From Berberis thunbergii (Eukaryota > Streptophyta > Magnoliopsida > Ranunculales > Berberidaceae): a stretch of 64,000 bases of DNA. Position 1 is the stretch's first letter, and the number at the start of each line of letters is the position of its first letter. A program made the position numbers and the translations under genes. Under the pieces are notes generated by a model. The model was not told the origin of the DNA. It made no database searches and saw only the letters and a list, made by a program, of their open reading frames with translations. The DNA is taken from contig QNQO01002100.1 of assembly GCA_003290165.1 (NCBI GenBank), forward strand, positions 62,001 to 126,000. The letters are read 5' to 3'. This document shows, one piece after another, positions 34,813-47,919 of this stretch.

Positions 34813-35005
34813 CACTACAAAAAAAGCATTCTAAAACAACATTTTTAAGGCTGCGTTTTTACAAAAGCACCGCCAATGTATAACATTACTGGAGCTAACA
34901 ATCACAATGCCGCTTAATTAAACAGCATACGACACTATAGTAAAACGCAGTTAAAACCATATGAAATAACGGCGTTGCTGTTAGAAATCGTTGCTAAAGA
35001 AAAAA
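34813..35005 (+). repeat. Second CACTA left terminus (nested or duplicated)
   Basis: CACTACAAAAAAAGC followed by subterminal sequence clearly homologous to 29,653-29,850 (CTAAAACAACATTTTTAAGGC..). Flank TAT. Confidence 0.72.
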
Positions 35006-35036
35006 AAAAACAAAAATTCTAAATGTCGAGGAAGTG

Positions 35037-35185
35037 GGCGAGGAAACGAGTGAGGGGAGGGAGGTGGCAGGGTGGGAAATGTTCACCTCCCTCAGGATGC
35101 ATGTCGTCGATTTTTGCGTGCGCATCTCGAGGGAGGTGAACGGTTCTCACCCCGCCACCTCCCTCCCCTCGCTCGTTTCCTCGCC
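35037..35185. repeat. Long hairpin-forming inverted repeat
   Basis: Arms 35,037-35,093 and 35,129-35,185 are 57 bp each, reverse-complementary with five mismatches, around a 35-base loop. The arms are GA/CT-rich (GGCGAGGAAACGAG... / ...CTCGTTTCCTCGCC). Confidence 0.92.
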
Positions 35186-35189
35186 ATAT

Positions 35190-38100
35190 AGAACTGCAAA
35201 AAAAAAAAAAAGTCCGCGAACACTTCCCTCGAACGAAACAAAGTCAAGTTTTATAAAAACGCTTTAAATGAGACTTAACCCACCAGTCCTTCCCTCAGTC
35301 CCTCCTCATCTATTGTTCTCATCTCTTCTTCTCTCCCCATTTGCAAATTGAAAAGTTAGGGTTTGCTTCAAACGGTACACAAATCCTTACACTTGTCTTC
35401 TCTTCCCTACCAATTTGGCTTCTCCACTCGAAATCGAAATCGCCATTGAAGCGACTCCAAGCAATTTGGGTATTCTCATTTTTATGGTCTAGGTTGCACA
35501 ATCAATCAAGGTCAGTCCTCTCTCCATAATATTTTGTTGTTCTGTTCTATCTTATTTCTTCTTCTTTTTTATCTGTCTCAAATCAGTAAAAAAGGATTCA
35601 ATACATCCATCGAAGCAATCGAAAGAGGTATGAACCGCTTGAACCTTTTACATTTCTCTCATATTATTCTATACCAGAATTTTTGTGAGAGATGTTGATG
35701 TTCAAGTCTGGACTTGTGGTAGTCTGGATCATGGGTGCTAATACTCTGTTTAAATGGTTGATTGTGTTGATAGTTTCGTTGGCCCAATAAAGTTAATTCA
35801 ATCAGTTATTGTCTATATACAATTTTCTTATGTAGTTCTATGCATGTGAAAGTTATCTTGAGTAGTTCAAGAGTTGATGATCTTAGAGGGAGAAATTAGT
35901 AAATGGAAAACAAAAGGCATTTTTTTTTCAGTTCAACTCATGAAGCTTCGATGTGGGGAATTAAGAAATAAAGAATCTGTAGTCTGAAAACATCGCTTGT
36001 TTGAACTGAACCTTGAGAAACAGAATTACTAAATGAGACAAAAAAAGACTCTTTTTTATTTATCTGATTTATCAATCAATCTTGAAGTTGGGTTCCTTTT
36101 CGAGACTAGACGAAGCAAAAGATGGAAACCAATTTTCACTCTTGAGGGCTCGAGGACAAATGTTTCCAAACACAATTTTTTTCCCAGTCCTAAACCATTT
36201 GATTAATAGAGTTTTTGGTTCCAGAGTTTATAAGATGCCAAAGAAGTGGTTGGCCCTTTTGTATCATTTGCTTAATACTCAGATGGGCAATGCAGATATA
36301 AAATATATTTGCCATCTGATGTCTGAATATTTTTCTGCTGCCCATAGATTTGGAATTTCACACTACAAATATATCATTTACTTTCGAAGTTCATGCACGA
36401 GTCATCTGATCATGCAGAACCTAATTGTCTCGACACAGGCATTGAGTATATAAAGTGAGGGAGAATGTCAGGGACTCTTTTTGTGAATGATTCTGTGTCC
36501 GTGACATGCCATACATACATGAGGATTGACAATCAATCACGTAGGATGCTTGTGCACTCCACGGGCAAATTGAGCTATTGTGTTTAAGGACTTGTGTCTT
36601 AGGCAATGCAGATTGCAAGGATAATCCAACCTTCCTAGTGAGTCGCAGTGGTCTTGAACTCAAATGTTCCCTTCTAGTAAATGTGAAAGATCTTGGTATT
36701 TTGGAAATATAGTTAAGGTCAAGGTAGATGCGAGACCACATGTCAAGCTCTTATAGGCAATGGTGATAGCACTCTCTGTTTTGCCCGACTGTGCCATCCT
36801 AGGGGGATTCTAATTGGTCGGTTTCCTAAACAGTCTGATTTATAATTCTATCCTAAAGGAGGGCTAAACTCTTAGCTATCATTATCAAATGGAATGTGAA
36901 TTTGCATATTATCAGTATGATAAGTGGGATTGTGGATGAACTCAAAGAGGTCTGTCTCACAGAGATTTGAAGACACCATTGTTTGGACAAAAAACCCTAG
37001 GATAGCTCAATGGAAATCTACCTGCAACTTGCCAAGGAAAAAAGAAAAGAAAAAACATAGCTCAATGGACGAGCTTGGTCTGGTTTCCTAATAATGTACC
37101 CTACCCAAATACTCTTTATCCGGGTAACCATGTGATTAAGAAACACTAGCTTCTGTGTTCTGCTATAAGGAGGACAAAAATGTTATGTTCTTTCAGCTAT
37201 ATTTTGGCAATATTTTGAATAGGCCTGACGACTATTAATGTGAATGGTTTTGGGTCCCTGTTATTGCTAATATCCATCGGTTGTGGAAAATATTTGGTCC
37301 GGCCAACTGGCAGTTTGAATATGGAAATAGAGATAACTTCAAAGCTCAACGCCGAGCTAAATCAGTTTTTTAGCAGAGCAGGGTGGGGATGTAATAGCTT
37401 AGTAGTTTGCCTTCCTTAACATGAAGCTTGCATTTTAACCAAAAAAAGAAAAAGAAAATTACATACCTGAATCTTGGATTGGATGACTACTCCATAATGA
37501 ATTGTGTAAATGATCTTGTATGGTAGCATTTTTCTAAAGAACTTCAAAATTACCCTTTAATTGTTAGGCAACTAAAATTTCATAGTAAGCAATTACCAAT
37601 GGCCTATTTTATCTTAAGTGACGTGGTTTCTCATGTTTCAGTATTTTTTGCAACTTACTTTTTACGTATTCACAACCCCTAAGATACAGGGGTGTTGACA
37701 TTGGATTTGAAATTGAGCATTACCTTTTCAGATTAGGTTCCGAGCTGAGATAAATCTAGGTTTTGCAATTCTTACTAAAATATCTAATATAAAGATATTT
37801 CTGTAATTTGCACCAATCCCATTGTTATTTTACTGCTACAATGAAGTACATGTTAGGGACAGCTTATAATAGTTGATATCTGATTTGATAAGTAATACAT
37901 TTTTCTGAGAAGCATTTGATTATAAGTTGTTTGTCATATTAAATTGTTCCATTGCTTTCGAAGTTTACATCAGTAAAAGATTAGCATATTTCATTGTCTC
38001 TGACAAATGTTGATCACATTCACTGAATTATCCATTGCTAACCGTCAAAACTTACTTCCCCTACATTGATTTTAAACAATAATCTTGACAATTTGTATTC

Positions 38101-39470
38101 ATGAAAAAAAATTTAACAAAGAAGATTGCATTTTTTCGCCAATAAAACATGAAGATTAAACTAATAATAAGGATCAAAGGCACCATTTTTTTCTCCGACA
38201 TTTTGGAAGAACTCTATTGCAATATCTTCGTCCTCTTAACTTATATTGTTTGACATATACAAAGATCTCATTTTCAAGTTTCTATGGAAGAGGTAATAGG
38301 CTGTGTCGGCAAGCTACAACATAGCTTCTTATGCACTTCCCTTGATTTACAGAGTAGAAAATTAACAAATAAAATCTCCTTTGTTTTATTTATTTCAATG
38401 TGTTTATTGGTTTCAGAATTCAACATACATACCACCATTTCCTAGATAATGTGGTTGTAGACTTTTGTTTTGAGTTTAATTGACTCCATATAATATCTCT
38501 GAGATTTGCTGTTTCTCATTTGATTTTGTATTGTTTTTGTACTTGAAGTAGAGTAGTGTATATGTTATACACATAGGTCTGATTACATGATCTGTTTAGG
38601 AGACTTTTGAGTTGATGAACTTACTATAAACAGTTCATCAACTGAAAAACAGTTCTGGGTGTTTCTTTTCATGGTTACATAAACAGTTCTGGTTGTGGTA
38701 GCTGTTTTTAGAGCTTATTTTCAGCTAATCTAAGTGGGTGTTTCAACTGGTTAAGATGCTGATTCAGATGTGTTTAGGGTTTAATTTTCAACTAATTTAA
38801 GCGGGCGTTTCAGCTGGGTTTGGATGGTCGAATCAGTTGAGTTTCGGGGGATGTTGTAGTGGTTATATGTTGTTGTATGAATCAGTTCAAGGGCTGTTGT
38901 TTCAGCTGAATTTAGAGTTTTTTTTTTATAAATTGAGTTTGATAATTCGATTTCTACAATGTGATGGATCTAAAATGTTGCATCAACTTTGGGTTGTAAA
39001 TCAGTTGGCTTGTAAATTCATAACAAAAGCTGATAAATTATAGAAAGAGGAGTGGTAATCTTTTGTGATCTAATATGATAAGAGTTGATTTGGTTCAAGA
39101 TGAATGACACCAAGATAATTACTTGTAATTGCATAAGGTTAGGTTTCATTGGAATTTAAAATAATATTGTCCGATTTTGTGTGGTTCATAATTTTTCGAT
39201 TGTTGCTTTCTTGAGCTCTACATATTCACTTCAACCCTTGTTATTGGATAATGCAGGAAACAAAGGCGACCTTGAGAATATAAGCCAATTAGGTTATTTG
39301 TTAAAGCAAAAGTCGTTCTCCGTTATCCAATAAAACAATTATATGGGTTTTCTACTGAGATCAGGTATATTCATCCTTGATTGTTTCAAATTTAAGTAAT
39401 ACTTTCTATACATTTATCTCCTTTTTATGTTACTTCATTTTTTTGCTTTCACTTTGATATGTAAAAACAA
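35190..39470 (+). other. CACTA leader region, no gene recognised
   Basis: Lies between the terminus and the transposase. A CT-rich stretch at about 35,280-35,345 and a TTAGGGTTTGC-like leader at about 35,358 resemble a plant promoter and 5' leader. The remainder reads as AT-rich intronic DNA. A 123-residue open frame at 36,082-36,453 has no family resemblance I can name. Confidence 0.45.
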
Positions 39471-39474
39471 GATA

Positions 39475-42400
39475 TGGATTTAATGGCCACGTTGGACAAA
39501 AGATGGTTGGATATTGGGAATCGTTTGGACCCAACTATATAAGAGGAGTGGAAATATTTCTTGATTTTGCCTTTCAGCACACAAAATCTGGGAACCTCAT
39601 ATATTGCCCATGTAGAAAGTGCTTCAATGGTCGTCTTAAGACAAGGGATGAAGTTAGAGAAGATTTGATCATAAGTGGCATACTTCGGGGTTACACATAT
39701 TGGGACTATCATGGTGAAGATAGACATGATACCACAAGCAGTGGGGATGACGAGTTAGAGCTTGATAATGATGTTGAATGTGATTAAATAAACGAGTTGA
39801 TAGCGGATACTTTCCTAGGGTTTAATCATGAGAATGTCAGAGACTAAAAATATGAGACGAAGACTACTAGTAGTACTGTACCACAAAATGAGGCTGAAAG
39901 AATTTTGAGGGTAATTCAAAATGCCAAGACTAGCATATATCCTGGGTGTGAGATTTCTTTATTGTCTTTCATCTTAAAACTTTTACATATTAAATCTGTT
40001 GGGGGAATGAATAACAGAGGCTTTATCATGTTGCTTAAGAAGTTAAAGAAGTTTTTTCCTAAAGGTGAGACGATACCAAAGTCCCACTACGAGGCAAAAA
40101 AGATTTTTCAAGATCTTGGGCATTCATATGATAAGATAGATTCGCGCATCAATGATTTTGTTTTATAGCAAAGAACCGCTTACGCAGAGTATTATCCAAC
40201 TTGTGGAGAATCGAGATGGAAAAAAATTGATTGTGGAGATAATGATGATGATGAGGAGTCTACTGGATATTCTGATAGGAGGAAACGAGTCTCACGAAAA
40301 AATTGCGCCACTTTCCTTTAAAACCAAAGCTTCGAAAAATGTTCACGTCTTTCAAAATTGCTTCTGAAATGAAGTGGCACCATGATAACTGTATTAGAGA
40401 TGACAGTCTAGCACATCTTGCAGATTCAAGGGCATGGAAACATTTTGATCAATTGTATCCTGACTTTAGTGTTGAATCGAGAAATGTGAGACTTGGATTG
40501 GCAAGTGATGACTTCAATCCGTTCAGTAACATGAGTTTATCATATAGCATGTGGCCCATTGTTCTAATACTATATAATTTACCCCCATGGATATGCATGA
40601 AACAAACAAATATGATTTTGTCTCTGCTTATTCAGGAATAGAGCTCTTGAAATCGATGTTTATTTACAACCATTAATTGATGAGTTAAAAGAATTATGGG
40701 AAGAAGGCATGAATACATTTGATGCGTCCAATAAGACAATCTTCCAAATGATGCCAACCTTGTTATGGACTATTAGTGACTTTCTAGGTTATGCAGTTCT
40801 CTCAGGATGGAGCACTAAAGGACGTTTAGCATGCCTAGTTTGTAACGTGGAGACATGTTCGAAGAGATTAGTATATGGAAAGAAACAATGTTATGTGTCA
40901 TCGAAGTTTCTTGCTACTGGATCATAAATGACGTGATAACAAACGCAACTTCGATGACAATAAAGAACCAAGACCTCCACTGTTGGTTATGGTTGGTTAT
41001 GTCAGGTGATGATATTCTCGAGCAAATGCAAGACGTAGAACAAATAACATTTGGTAAGGGGAAGAAACAAGCCGAGTGAAGCGGGCATCATAATTGGAAA
41101 AAAAAGAGTATATTCTTTGATCTTTCGTACTGGAAAAATTTGCTCATTCGTCACAATCTAGATGTTATGCACATTGAGAAAAATGTGTGTAATAATGTGA
41201 TTGCGACATTGCTAGGAGTTTCGACAAAAACAAAGGATAATCTCAATTCCCGTTTGGATTTGCAACAATTAACGCTTAAAGAAAAGTTACATCCAATTAA
41301 AAAAGATGAGAACACTTATTTACTCCCTCCCGCCCGTTATACTTTGTCATCCGATGAGAAGAGTCGTGTGTTACAAATTTTGAAAGATATCAAGGTTCCA
41401 GATGGTTTTTCTTCAAACATATCCAGATGTGTTAACTTAAAAGAAAAAATGTTATGGCCTAAAAAGTCATGATTGTCATGTTTTTCTGCAACGACTACTT
41501 CCACTTGCTATTCGATGCATATTTCCAGATGATGTGTGAATTTTTGTTCAAGGTACTTGCATGATATAAAAACAAAGTTTAATTAAGCTCCTAATAACTT
41601 CGATGGCCCTGGTGACCAACATCAAGGTAGACTTTCTATATTTTCAACAAAGGGACGTGCTTTAGGAAAGTCAGTTGTAAAAGAGTTAACTATGGAAAAT
41701 GGACCCAAGCACACTGGTACATCTTGCAAAATTATGAAGATGTGACACCTTTTATTGAGTAAGAAATAACCATCTATACTACTTGTATGTTTTTAGGTCA
41801 CCAAATTATCTAACATATGTTACTTATTTGCAGGGAACATAGAAAAATCTTGAAACATACACATTCAAAGAACTTATACTTTATTCATCGTTGACAATTT
41901 CCAAAGTGGTTTGAAGCTCGTGTAAGGAACTTAGACCTTATTCATCGTCGACAATCATACTAAGAATATTTTTCATAACATAATTGGTATTTTTCATTGC
42001 ATAGGTGGTTGAATTATGTTGAACAACGAGTGATGAATCAGTTGAACAATTGCGCCCATTAGCTCGTGGTCCTAACAAAGTAGTATTGTCATGGAATGGT
42101 TATGTTGTCAATGGATTTAAGTTCCACACGAAAAGTCGGGAAACTCGGTTAAAAACACAAAATAGTGGTGTGGTTGTTAATGGAGATAATGGAGTCGATA
42201 GATTGAATTATTATAGAGTTCTTATTGATGTTGTTGAATTGCAATATTTAGTAGGAAATCGTGTTGTTCTGTTCAAGTGTGATTGGAGAGATATCCACAG
42301 ACCTGGATGAAGTATTGAAAAGGATAGACATGGTTTTGTAAGTATTAATTCCCAGCGAACACTTCAAACAAATGAACCATTCGTTTTAGCAAGCCTGTGC

Positions 42401-42680
42401 GAGCAAGTTTTCTATGTTAGAGACAATGCAAGATCGGGATGGCTAGTTGTGACAAAAGCTGCACCACGTGAATTTTATGTCGTGCCAGAACATGAAGATG
42501 AGGCAACCGTTAATGAAATAGAGGCATTGCAACCCCTAGTACTAGGGGAGATATCAATCACCTGTGCATTAAGTGATGATGTTGATCATGTTGTTGTATG
42601 GAATAGAGCCAATTTGCTAATAGAAATAATTTCATTGTCGGAAATAATACCAAAAAAAAAAAAGAGGAAAAGAAAATAAG
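39475..42680 (+). pseudogene. CACTA TNP2-type transposase remains
   Basis: The transposase cuts and moves CACTA elements. A start at 39,475 reads MDLMATLDKRW, then after a frame change YIRGVEIFLDFAFQHT...YCPCRKCFN (transposase-associated domain). TNP2 blocks: VYLQPLIDELKELWEEGMNTFDAS and GYAVLSGWSTKGRLACLVCN (40,660-40,850), then NLLIRHNLDVMHIEKNVCNNVI (41,135-41,205). A DUF4216-like part follows: VVNGFKFHT...TQNSGVVV...VVLFKCDWRDI (42,070-42,300), with EQVFYVRDNARSGWLVV at about 42,400-42,450. Many stops and frame changes break it. Confidence 0.85.
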
Positions 42681-42952
42681 AAAGTTGATGTTTGAACTTT
42701 GGTAATTTAATAGTCATCAAATATTATAATGTATTATTATTATGTTATGGGACTAGCTCACTTTTTGCGCATTTTTCAGGTATGGCGCCATGATCACCAA
42801 AAATTGATAGGTCACCCCCATTCCATTCAAAGGAGTCTTCCCCTAATATTGGGTCATTCCATTCAAAGAAGCCTTCCCCTAATATTGGGTCAAGTTCTTT
42901 TGGTATTTTTACTCACTCTAAACAATATAAGTTCCATTTGTTTTTATAGAAA

Positions 42953-43231
42953 TTGTACTTAGAATTAAAAAATTTTAAAATTAATAATTTCCTTTACATA
43001 GGTAGTACGAAGAATAGGAAACTATGTGGACGAACACTGAGACAAAAGGTGACAAGTCTATCAAAAGGAACAAAACTGAGTCTGAAATTTGATGACAGAC
43101 ATCGGGTAATAGGAGAGCACATGCCACTATTTGCGTTTCAACATGGAATTGTCGTTCGGAATATGCAAGTTACATCTGCTGTTCCTCCGTCATGGGGAAA
43201 ACTTGACCAAGATGTAAATGCCAAAATTTGA
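42953..43231 (+). pseudogene. TNPA-like CACTA protein, first part
   Basis: An open stretch GRTLRQKVTSLSKGTKLSLKFDDRHRVIGEH...VVRNMQVTSAVPPSW resembles the N-terminal part of plant EnSpm second-gene proteins (transposase_24 type). The continuation appears about 3.7 kb later at 46,930, so the gene seems interrupted by the F-box-bearing segment. Confidence 0.55.
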
Positions 43232-43258
43232 CCAAAACTAGCATAATCAAAGAGATCA

Positions 43259-44461
43259 ATGAAAGTTCTTGGTTTTGCTCGTGATGTTGAAGAAGCTGAG
43301 AATAGTGAGAAGAGACTGTCAATAATGGATATTCTCCCTGTTGAGGTCATCACTGCAAACATCCTCACAAGAGTACCTATCAAACCTATCCTAAGTTGCA
43401 GGTCAGTATGCAAACCTTGGTGTAGTATAATCGATGATCCTCGGTTCCATAAGATGCACTTATCAATGATGAGCAAAATATAAATATCCTCCATCATCTT
43501 GTGTCCTTTTTTCAAAATAGATATCTTGTCGAATCAGATATTTTCATTATCGATGATGAAGGTGGAAGTAGTACTCTCAAGTCCTCAAAGATGAAATTTC
43601 CATGTTCAGATCTTTTAAATAGGTTTACTAAAATTTCTGATTTAGTAGTAGTGGGATCCTGCAGTGGCCTCCTTTGTTTATCTGTTGATAACTTTTTAGA
43701 CGATAAGTTACAATATCTTATGTGCATATGTAATCCTGCTAGTGCCACAGATGAACCTATCAACTTGCCAGATATTACACGCATTTGCGTTTCATGTGGA
43801 TTTGGGATCGACGAGGTTAATAAGAAATTCAAGGTTGTACTAATATCTTGTAGTGCTTGGGATGATCATGAGGATGAAATAGATATTCATGTATATACTT
43901 TAGGAGCCAAGTCATGGGAAAAAAAAAGGTTCACGCATGATGAAATACCTTTTGTGTTTGGCTCATCAGGGATATTTGGTTAGGGCTTGATGACATTATT
44001 TCATTTGATTTGGGCTGCGAAAGATTTGAAGTTACTCGAAAACCCAAATTAGATTCTATTCAAATGATCCAATAAGTCTTGGAGTGTTGGAAGGTCGTTT
44101 TTGTTATACACTTACTTCTGATGACTGCTTCGATATATGGGTCCAGAAGGAATACAAATTGAAGGAATCTTGGACCAAAGAATACGTTATAAGAAAAAGT
44201 GTACTAAATGAGATTCCTCACATTTGTAGTAAGGATGTAATTCCAGTTGCAGGTCAGATTAATGGCGAACTCATACTACACTGTGATCATTGTTGGTTGC
44301 TAGTTTCTTACAACCTGGCCAGTGGAAAAGAAACACCATTAGACCACAGTGAACTTCCAAATGTTGATGTACTTCTAAAACGTGAAGGACTTAAAAATTT
44401 TGGTGCATGTATTTATCTTGGGATCCTCATTTCACCTGAATCAGCCTCCAATATTCTATAG
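43259..44461 (+). pseudogene. F-box protein pseudogene
   Basis: F-box proteins recruit substrates to SCF ubiquitin ligases. ILPVEVITANILTRVPIKPI and LSCRSVCKPWCSIIDDPRF (43,330-43,450) form a clear F-box. A stop at about 43,483 and a frame change precede a 160-residue F-box-associated part (VVGSCSGLLCLS.., CNPASATDEPINLPD, VYTLGAKSWEK). After another break a third part (44,084-44,461) continues as a C-terminal propeller-like region. It lies inside a CACTA gene, so capture or insertion is likely. No intron is evident. Confidence 0.78.
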
Positions 44462-44464
44462 AAA

Positions 44465-46330
44465 TTCACAACATTGAAGGATAAATGGGCTAAGAAGATG
44501 AAAGAGCTGTGCTAAAGGTGTATAGGAAATTGAGTAAGTTCGGCCTTGATGTATACTAAAGAAAGCATTTGAAAAGTGTGGTAAGGAGGGAAATTGAATT
44601 AATGGTAATTTCATCAGAATGTTGGATTGCCTTCTTTTTTTTGTTTTGTTTTGTTTTTTTCCCTTTTTGAACTGGATCCGAGCTCAATGTCAACTCGGAT
44701 TATAAGACATTTTGATTAATAGTAATTATCGTAAGCCGTGTTTATTTTTTTTGGTCTCTTTCTTCTTTTGTGTTTGTATCCCCTTTTATTTCATGTTTAA
44801 TGTAAATGACAGTACTATTAGTCTACTTGTTTGCAGGTTGGTAAGTTTTAACATCTGTTAGTGTTGTCCCAATTCGAAATTGTGCATGCTGTCCCCAAAA
44901 ATGCTCCAAAAACAGGGGACTTTTCAAGCCAAAAACAGAGCACAACATAAACTGACCTGCAGTACAAACTGCAATCTTCTATATAACAACACTCCAAGTT
45001 CTCTAATGACACACCCATATAGACATATATGTGTACTCTATTGTGTTTCAATCATATTTAGACATATTAGTGAAATCATATTTAGACATATTGTGATTCA
45101 ATCATATCAAGCAGTAGTAGTTTTCCTTTGAAGGAAAATGAATCAGAAATTGAGTAACCAATTAGAATGGATACTTTAGTTAGCTCTTATGTCATGAATC
45201 AAACCAGTAAATACGATCATGCAATAGTCTTCTGTCAGTTTCTAGGGCTTTATTTCATTAGTTGTATATGTCGGTGACTTAGTTGTTAACAGGGTATGTA
45301 AGAATATCCATACAAAGGGTTTGGTTCCTCTCGAGCACTTTTTGGGTATAGAAGTAGAGATTCAACCATGAGAATAAATTTCTGACTAAGAAAGTAAAGC
45401 ATATACTCAAATCTATGCAAATTGGGAGGATTGCTAAAGTTGGTATGAAACTATGGAAGTAAATTGAATAAGAACAAGCAACACTCGACTTCTTCTACTC
45501 ATGCATTTAAGTCCTCCTAAGAGAGAACATTTTGAACTTTACTGTGTCAGAATTACCTACTGAAAGTTAAATCTGACACCATTCTATACTTGGGAGGACT
45601 ACACATGAATCCATTCAAGGTAATGGGATTGCAACGTAACAAGTTTGCTTCCCTATCCTCAAGTCTAATCTAGTACAAAGAAACCCATAGGAAGAGGCAC
45701 ACCGTCTAATGTCACCCTAGCAGTTTTGGTGTTCAGAATTACTAATTGGATCGTATTTGTTTAGTTTGTTTGGTTTTTTCATTTTTCCTGGTAGAAAAGA
45801 CCCAACATAAGGATTGCACAGATATGTTAGGCATGTTACTCGTTATCTGCTACGTATAAGGGCCAAAATATACTGGTATTTGGACAAAATTGCGGGTGCT
45901 GCTAGGTTGTTGTTTTTTTTTTTTTTTTTTTTTTTTTTTTTCTGGTGTAAAACTGGCTGGATGTTGGTGCAAAAAAATCGGATTTTCTTCTTTGTGTTCA
46001 CTTCTTGCCATGAAGCCAATATTTGAACCAGTTAACTAAATATGCCACATTCACCTTAGATCGATTGCAATGATTGAGCCCAAATGATCGCCTTCTCCTT
46101 CTAACACCACAAAACAAAACCACCGATCTGATCAATAATGCATTCTATCCTATTCTCAAGTGAATAAACTACGACTACTTTCAATAGAGAGACAAATCGA
46201 AGCTTTACCTGCAGCTGGTGGTGGTCTCTCTTTTGAGAAGAAGAAGAGGGAAATTTAGGGTTTTTGGTTCGACTAAAAGAGGGGAAGACTGGGTAGGTGA
46301 CTTAAAAGAGTTTGGGGTTTCGATGTCCCG
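44465..46330. other. No gene recognised; long T-run
   Basis: AT-rich DNA. A run of about 29 T lies at 45,913-45,941. Near 46,210-46,330 the minus strand resembles a leader with a GTAAAGC donor, which would suit a CACTA gene running leftward from the terminus at 46,709. Confidence 0.4.
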
Positions 46331-46709
46331 GCGGATATATAAGCCCGACAAAAATATATATTGCTGGCGGATATCCTGAAATTCGTGGCAACTAAAACCT
46401 CATTACCAATTATGTCAATATTTAATGAGCAATTGCGCGGCAATATTTCCCGTTTTAGACTTTCATGGAGAAATAAGCGTCAGTTTAGAATTTATAACCA
46501 CCGGCACAAATTTTATTGATTTTTAATGAGCATTTGAGCGGGGGAATTTTCCTCTATATATTTTCGTGGTGAATATAAACACTAGAAGCATTATCCTGGC
46601 GGATAAATGTGTCAAGATTTTTCTTTTTTCGATGGATACCCTTAATCTGTCGGGAATATGCCTTTAGTGTCATATATCATTCGCCAGAATAGCCCTTTTT
46701 GTAGTAGTG
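46330..46709 (-). repeat. Unpaired CACTA-type terminus
   Basis: The complement starts CACTACTACAAAAAGGGC and is followed by repeated TCCGCC/GGCGGATAT-type words, a subfamily different from the termini at 29,653, 34,813 and 48,904. I found no matching CACTACTAC partner in the window. Confidence 0.6.
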
Positions 46710-46929
46710 ACAAATACTTTCCAATTAATCTAATACTAGATTGTGTGTTGTCGTAGTATGTTTTGTGTGGGAGCAATAAAAATCATAAAGTTAGGTTCAA
46801 GATCATTTTACAGTAAAAATAATTAACAAATTTGAAAACCAGAGTCCTAGATTAACTATAAATTGGTGGTACCTTAAGTTATGGTGGCAAACATGGATAA
46901 GACTAGTTTTACTTTTCTTCTTTTTTCTC

Positions 46930-47919
46930 TTTGGCTCCATTCATAAGGAGACTTGACTTGAACTCAAAAAAATTTACATTTGCAAACCACTTTATTCAAG
47001 GTTCTGTTGGTTCAAAAGAAAAAAAAGAGTTTGTAGATGATGTAAATGATGGATTACACCAATGGTGGCCTTATTTACTGCATGGAATATCCTTTCATAC
47101 TGTTATTATTCAACAATTTTTACATTATATATGCATACTTCATTCTTGATGACATGGTTTTTTAAATTCGTTTTTAATAAATTAAAAAATTGTGTGATAA
47201 GAATAAAGACTTGCGTGACGTACAACAAATGCTTCATCGTGCAGGCATAAAATTCTTCGCCATAATTGAGGATGAAGAGGTTAAGTACAAAATGTTTGAG
47301 ATTTTGTGTTTGAATACCAACTTAGTAGAAAGATAGTTAATCATTTGTGTACGTTTTCTATTGTTGCCATATGAAAAGGACAGGAGTTCGTCCATCCCAT
47401 ATTAGGATGTTTGAGCTTTTGCTTATACAGGCAAAGATGGATCATATTCAAATGTATTCACTTAAAGAAAGGCGGTCATTTTTTTTTCAATTTAAAATTG
47501 TTGGTATCCATTACCATTTATATTCCATATTCACTAACTAAATCTGCGTTTAAATGTAGGAAGAGATACAAAATCTTACCGTGCAACGAGAGGAGGGATT
47601 AAACTCCTTAGATGACGACTACATTTTCGCTCAAGTATTCGGGCCAGACAGACCTGGACGTGTACGTTGTAGGGGACATGGGGTCACACCAACATCTGAA
47701 AACGACACGAGTAATCGCTTTGGATATCAAGCTACAAAAGAAGCAAGACGAGCGATTGAGATTGCAAGGAAAGAGGTTGCGCAAGCAAAAAAAGAGTTGG
47801 CAAACTACAAGAAAGTGGCCAATGATGAAATGAATAAAATGAAGGATGATATGACTATGATGATGCAAGCATTGAGGAGACTAACTGATCAAAACAATGG
47901 TGGATCTGAGACACGTTAG
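46930..47919 (+). pseudogene. TNPA-like CACTA protein, later part
   Basis: Best part at 47,581-47,919: DDDYIFAQVFGPDRPGRVRCRGHGVTPT, the conserved GPE/D-PGRVRG-type motif of plant EnSpm second-gene proteins. A charged coiled coil (EIARKEVAQAKKELANYKKV) ending at a TAG follows. The upstream stretch from 46,930 is weaker. It is likely the continuation of 42,953-43,231. Confidence 0.6.

Noticed and set aside
36082..36453. 123-codon open frame in the CACTA leader region
   Set aside because: No recognisable motif, an AT-rich neighbourhood and no partner features; likely chance.
45814..46026. Open frame containing a poly-Phe run
   Set aside because: It is produced by the T-run at 45,913-45,941.
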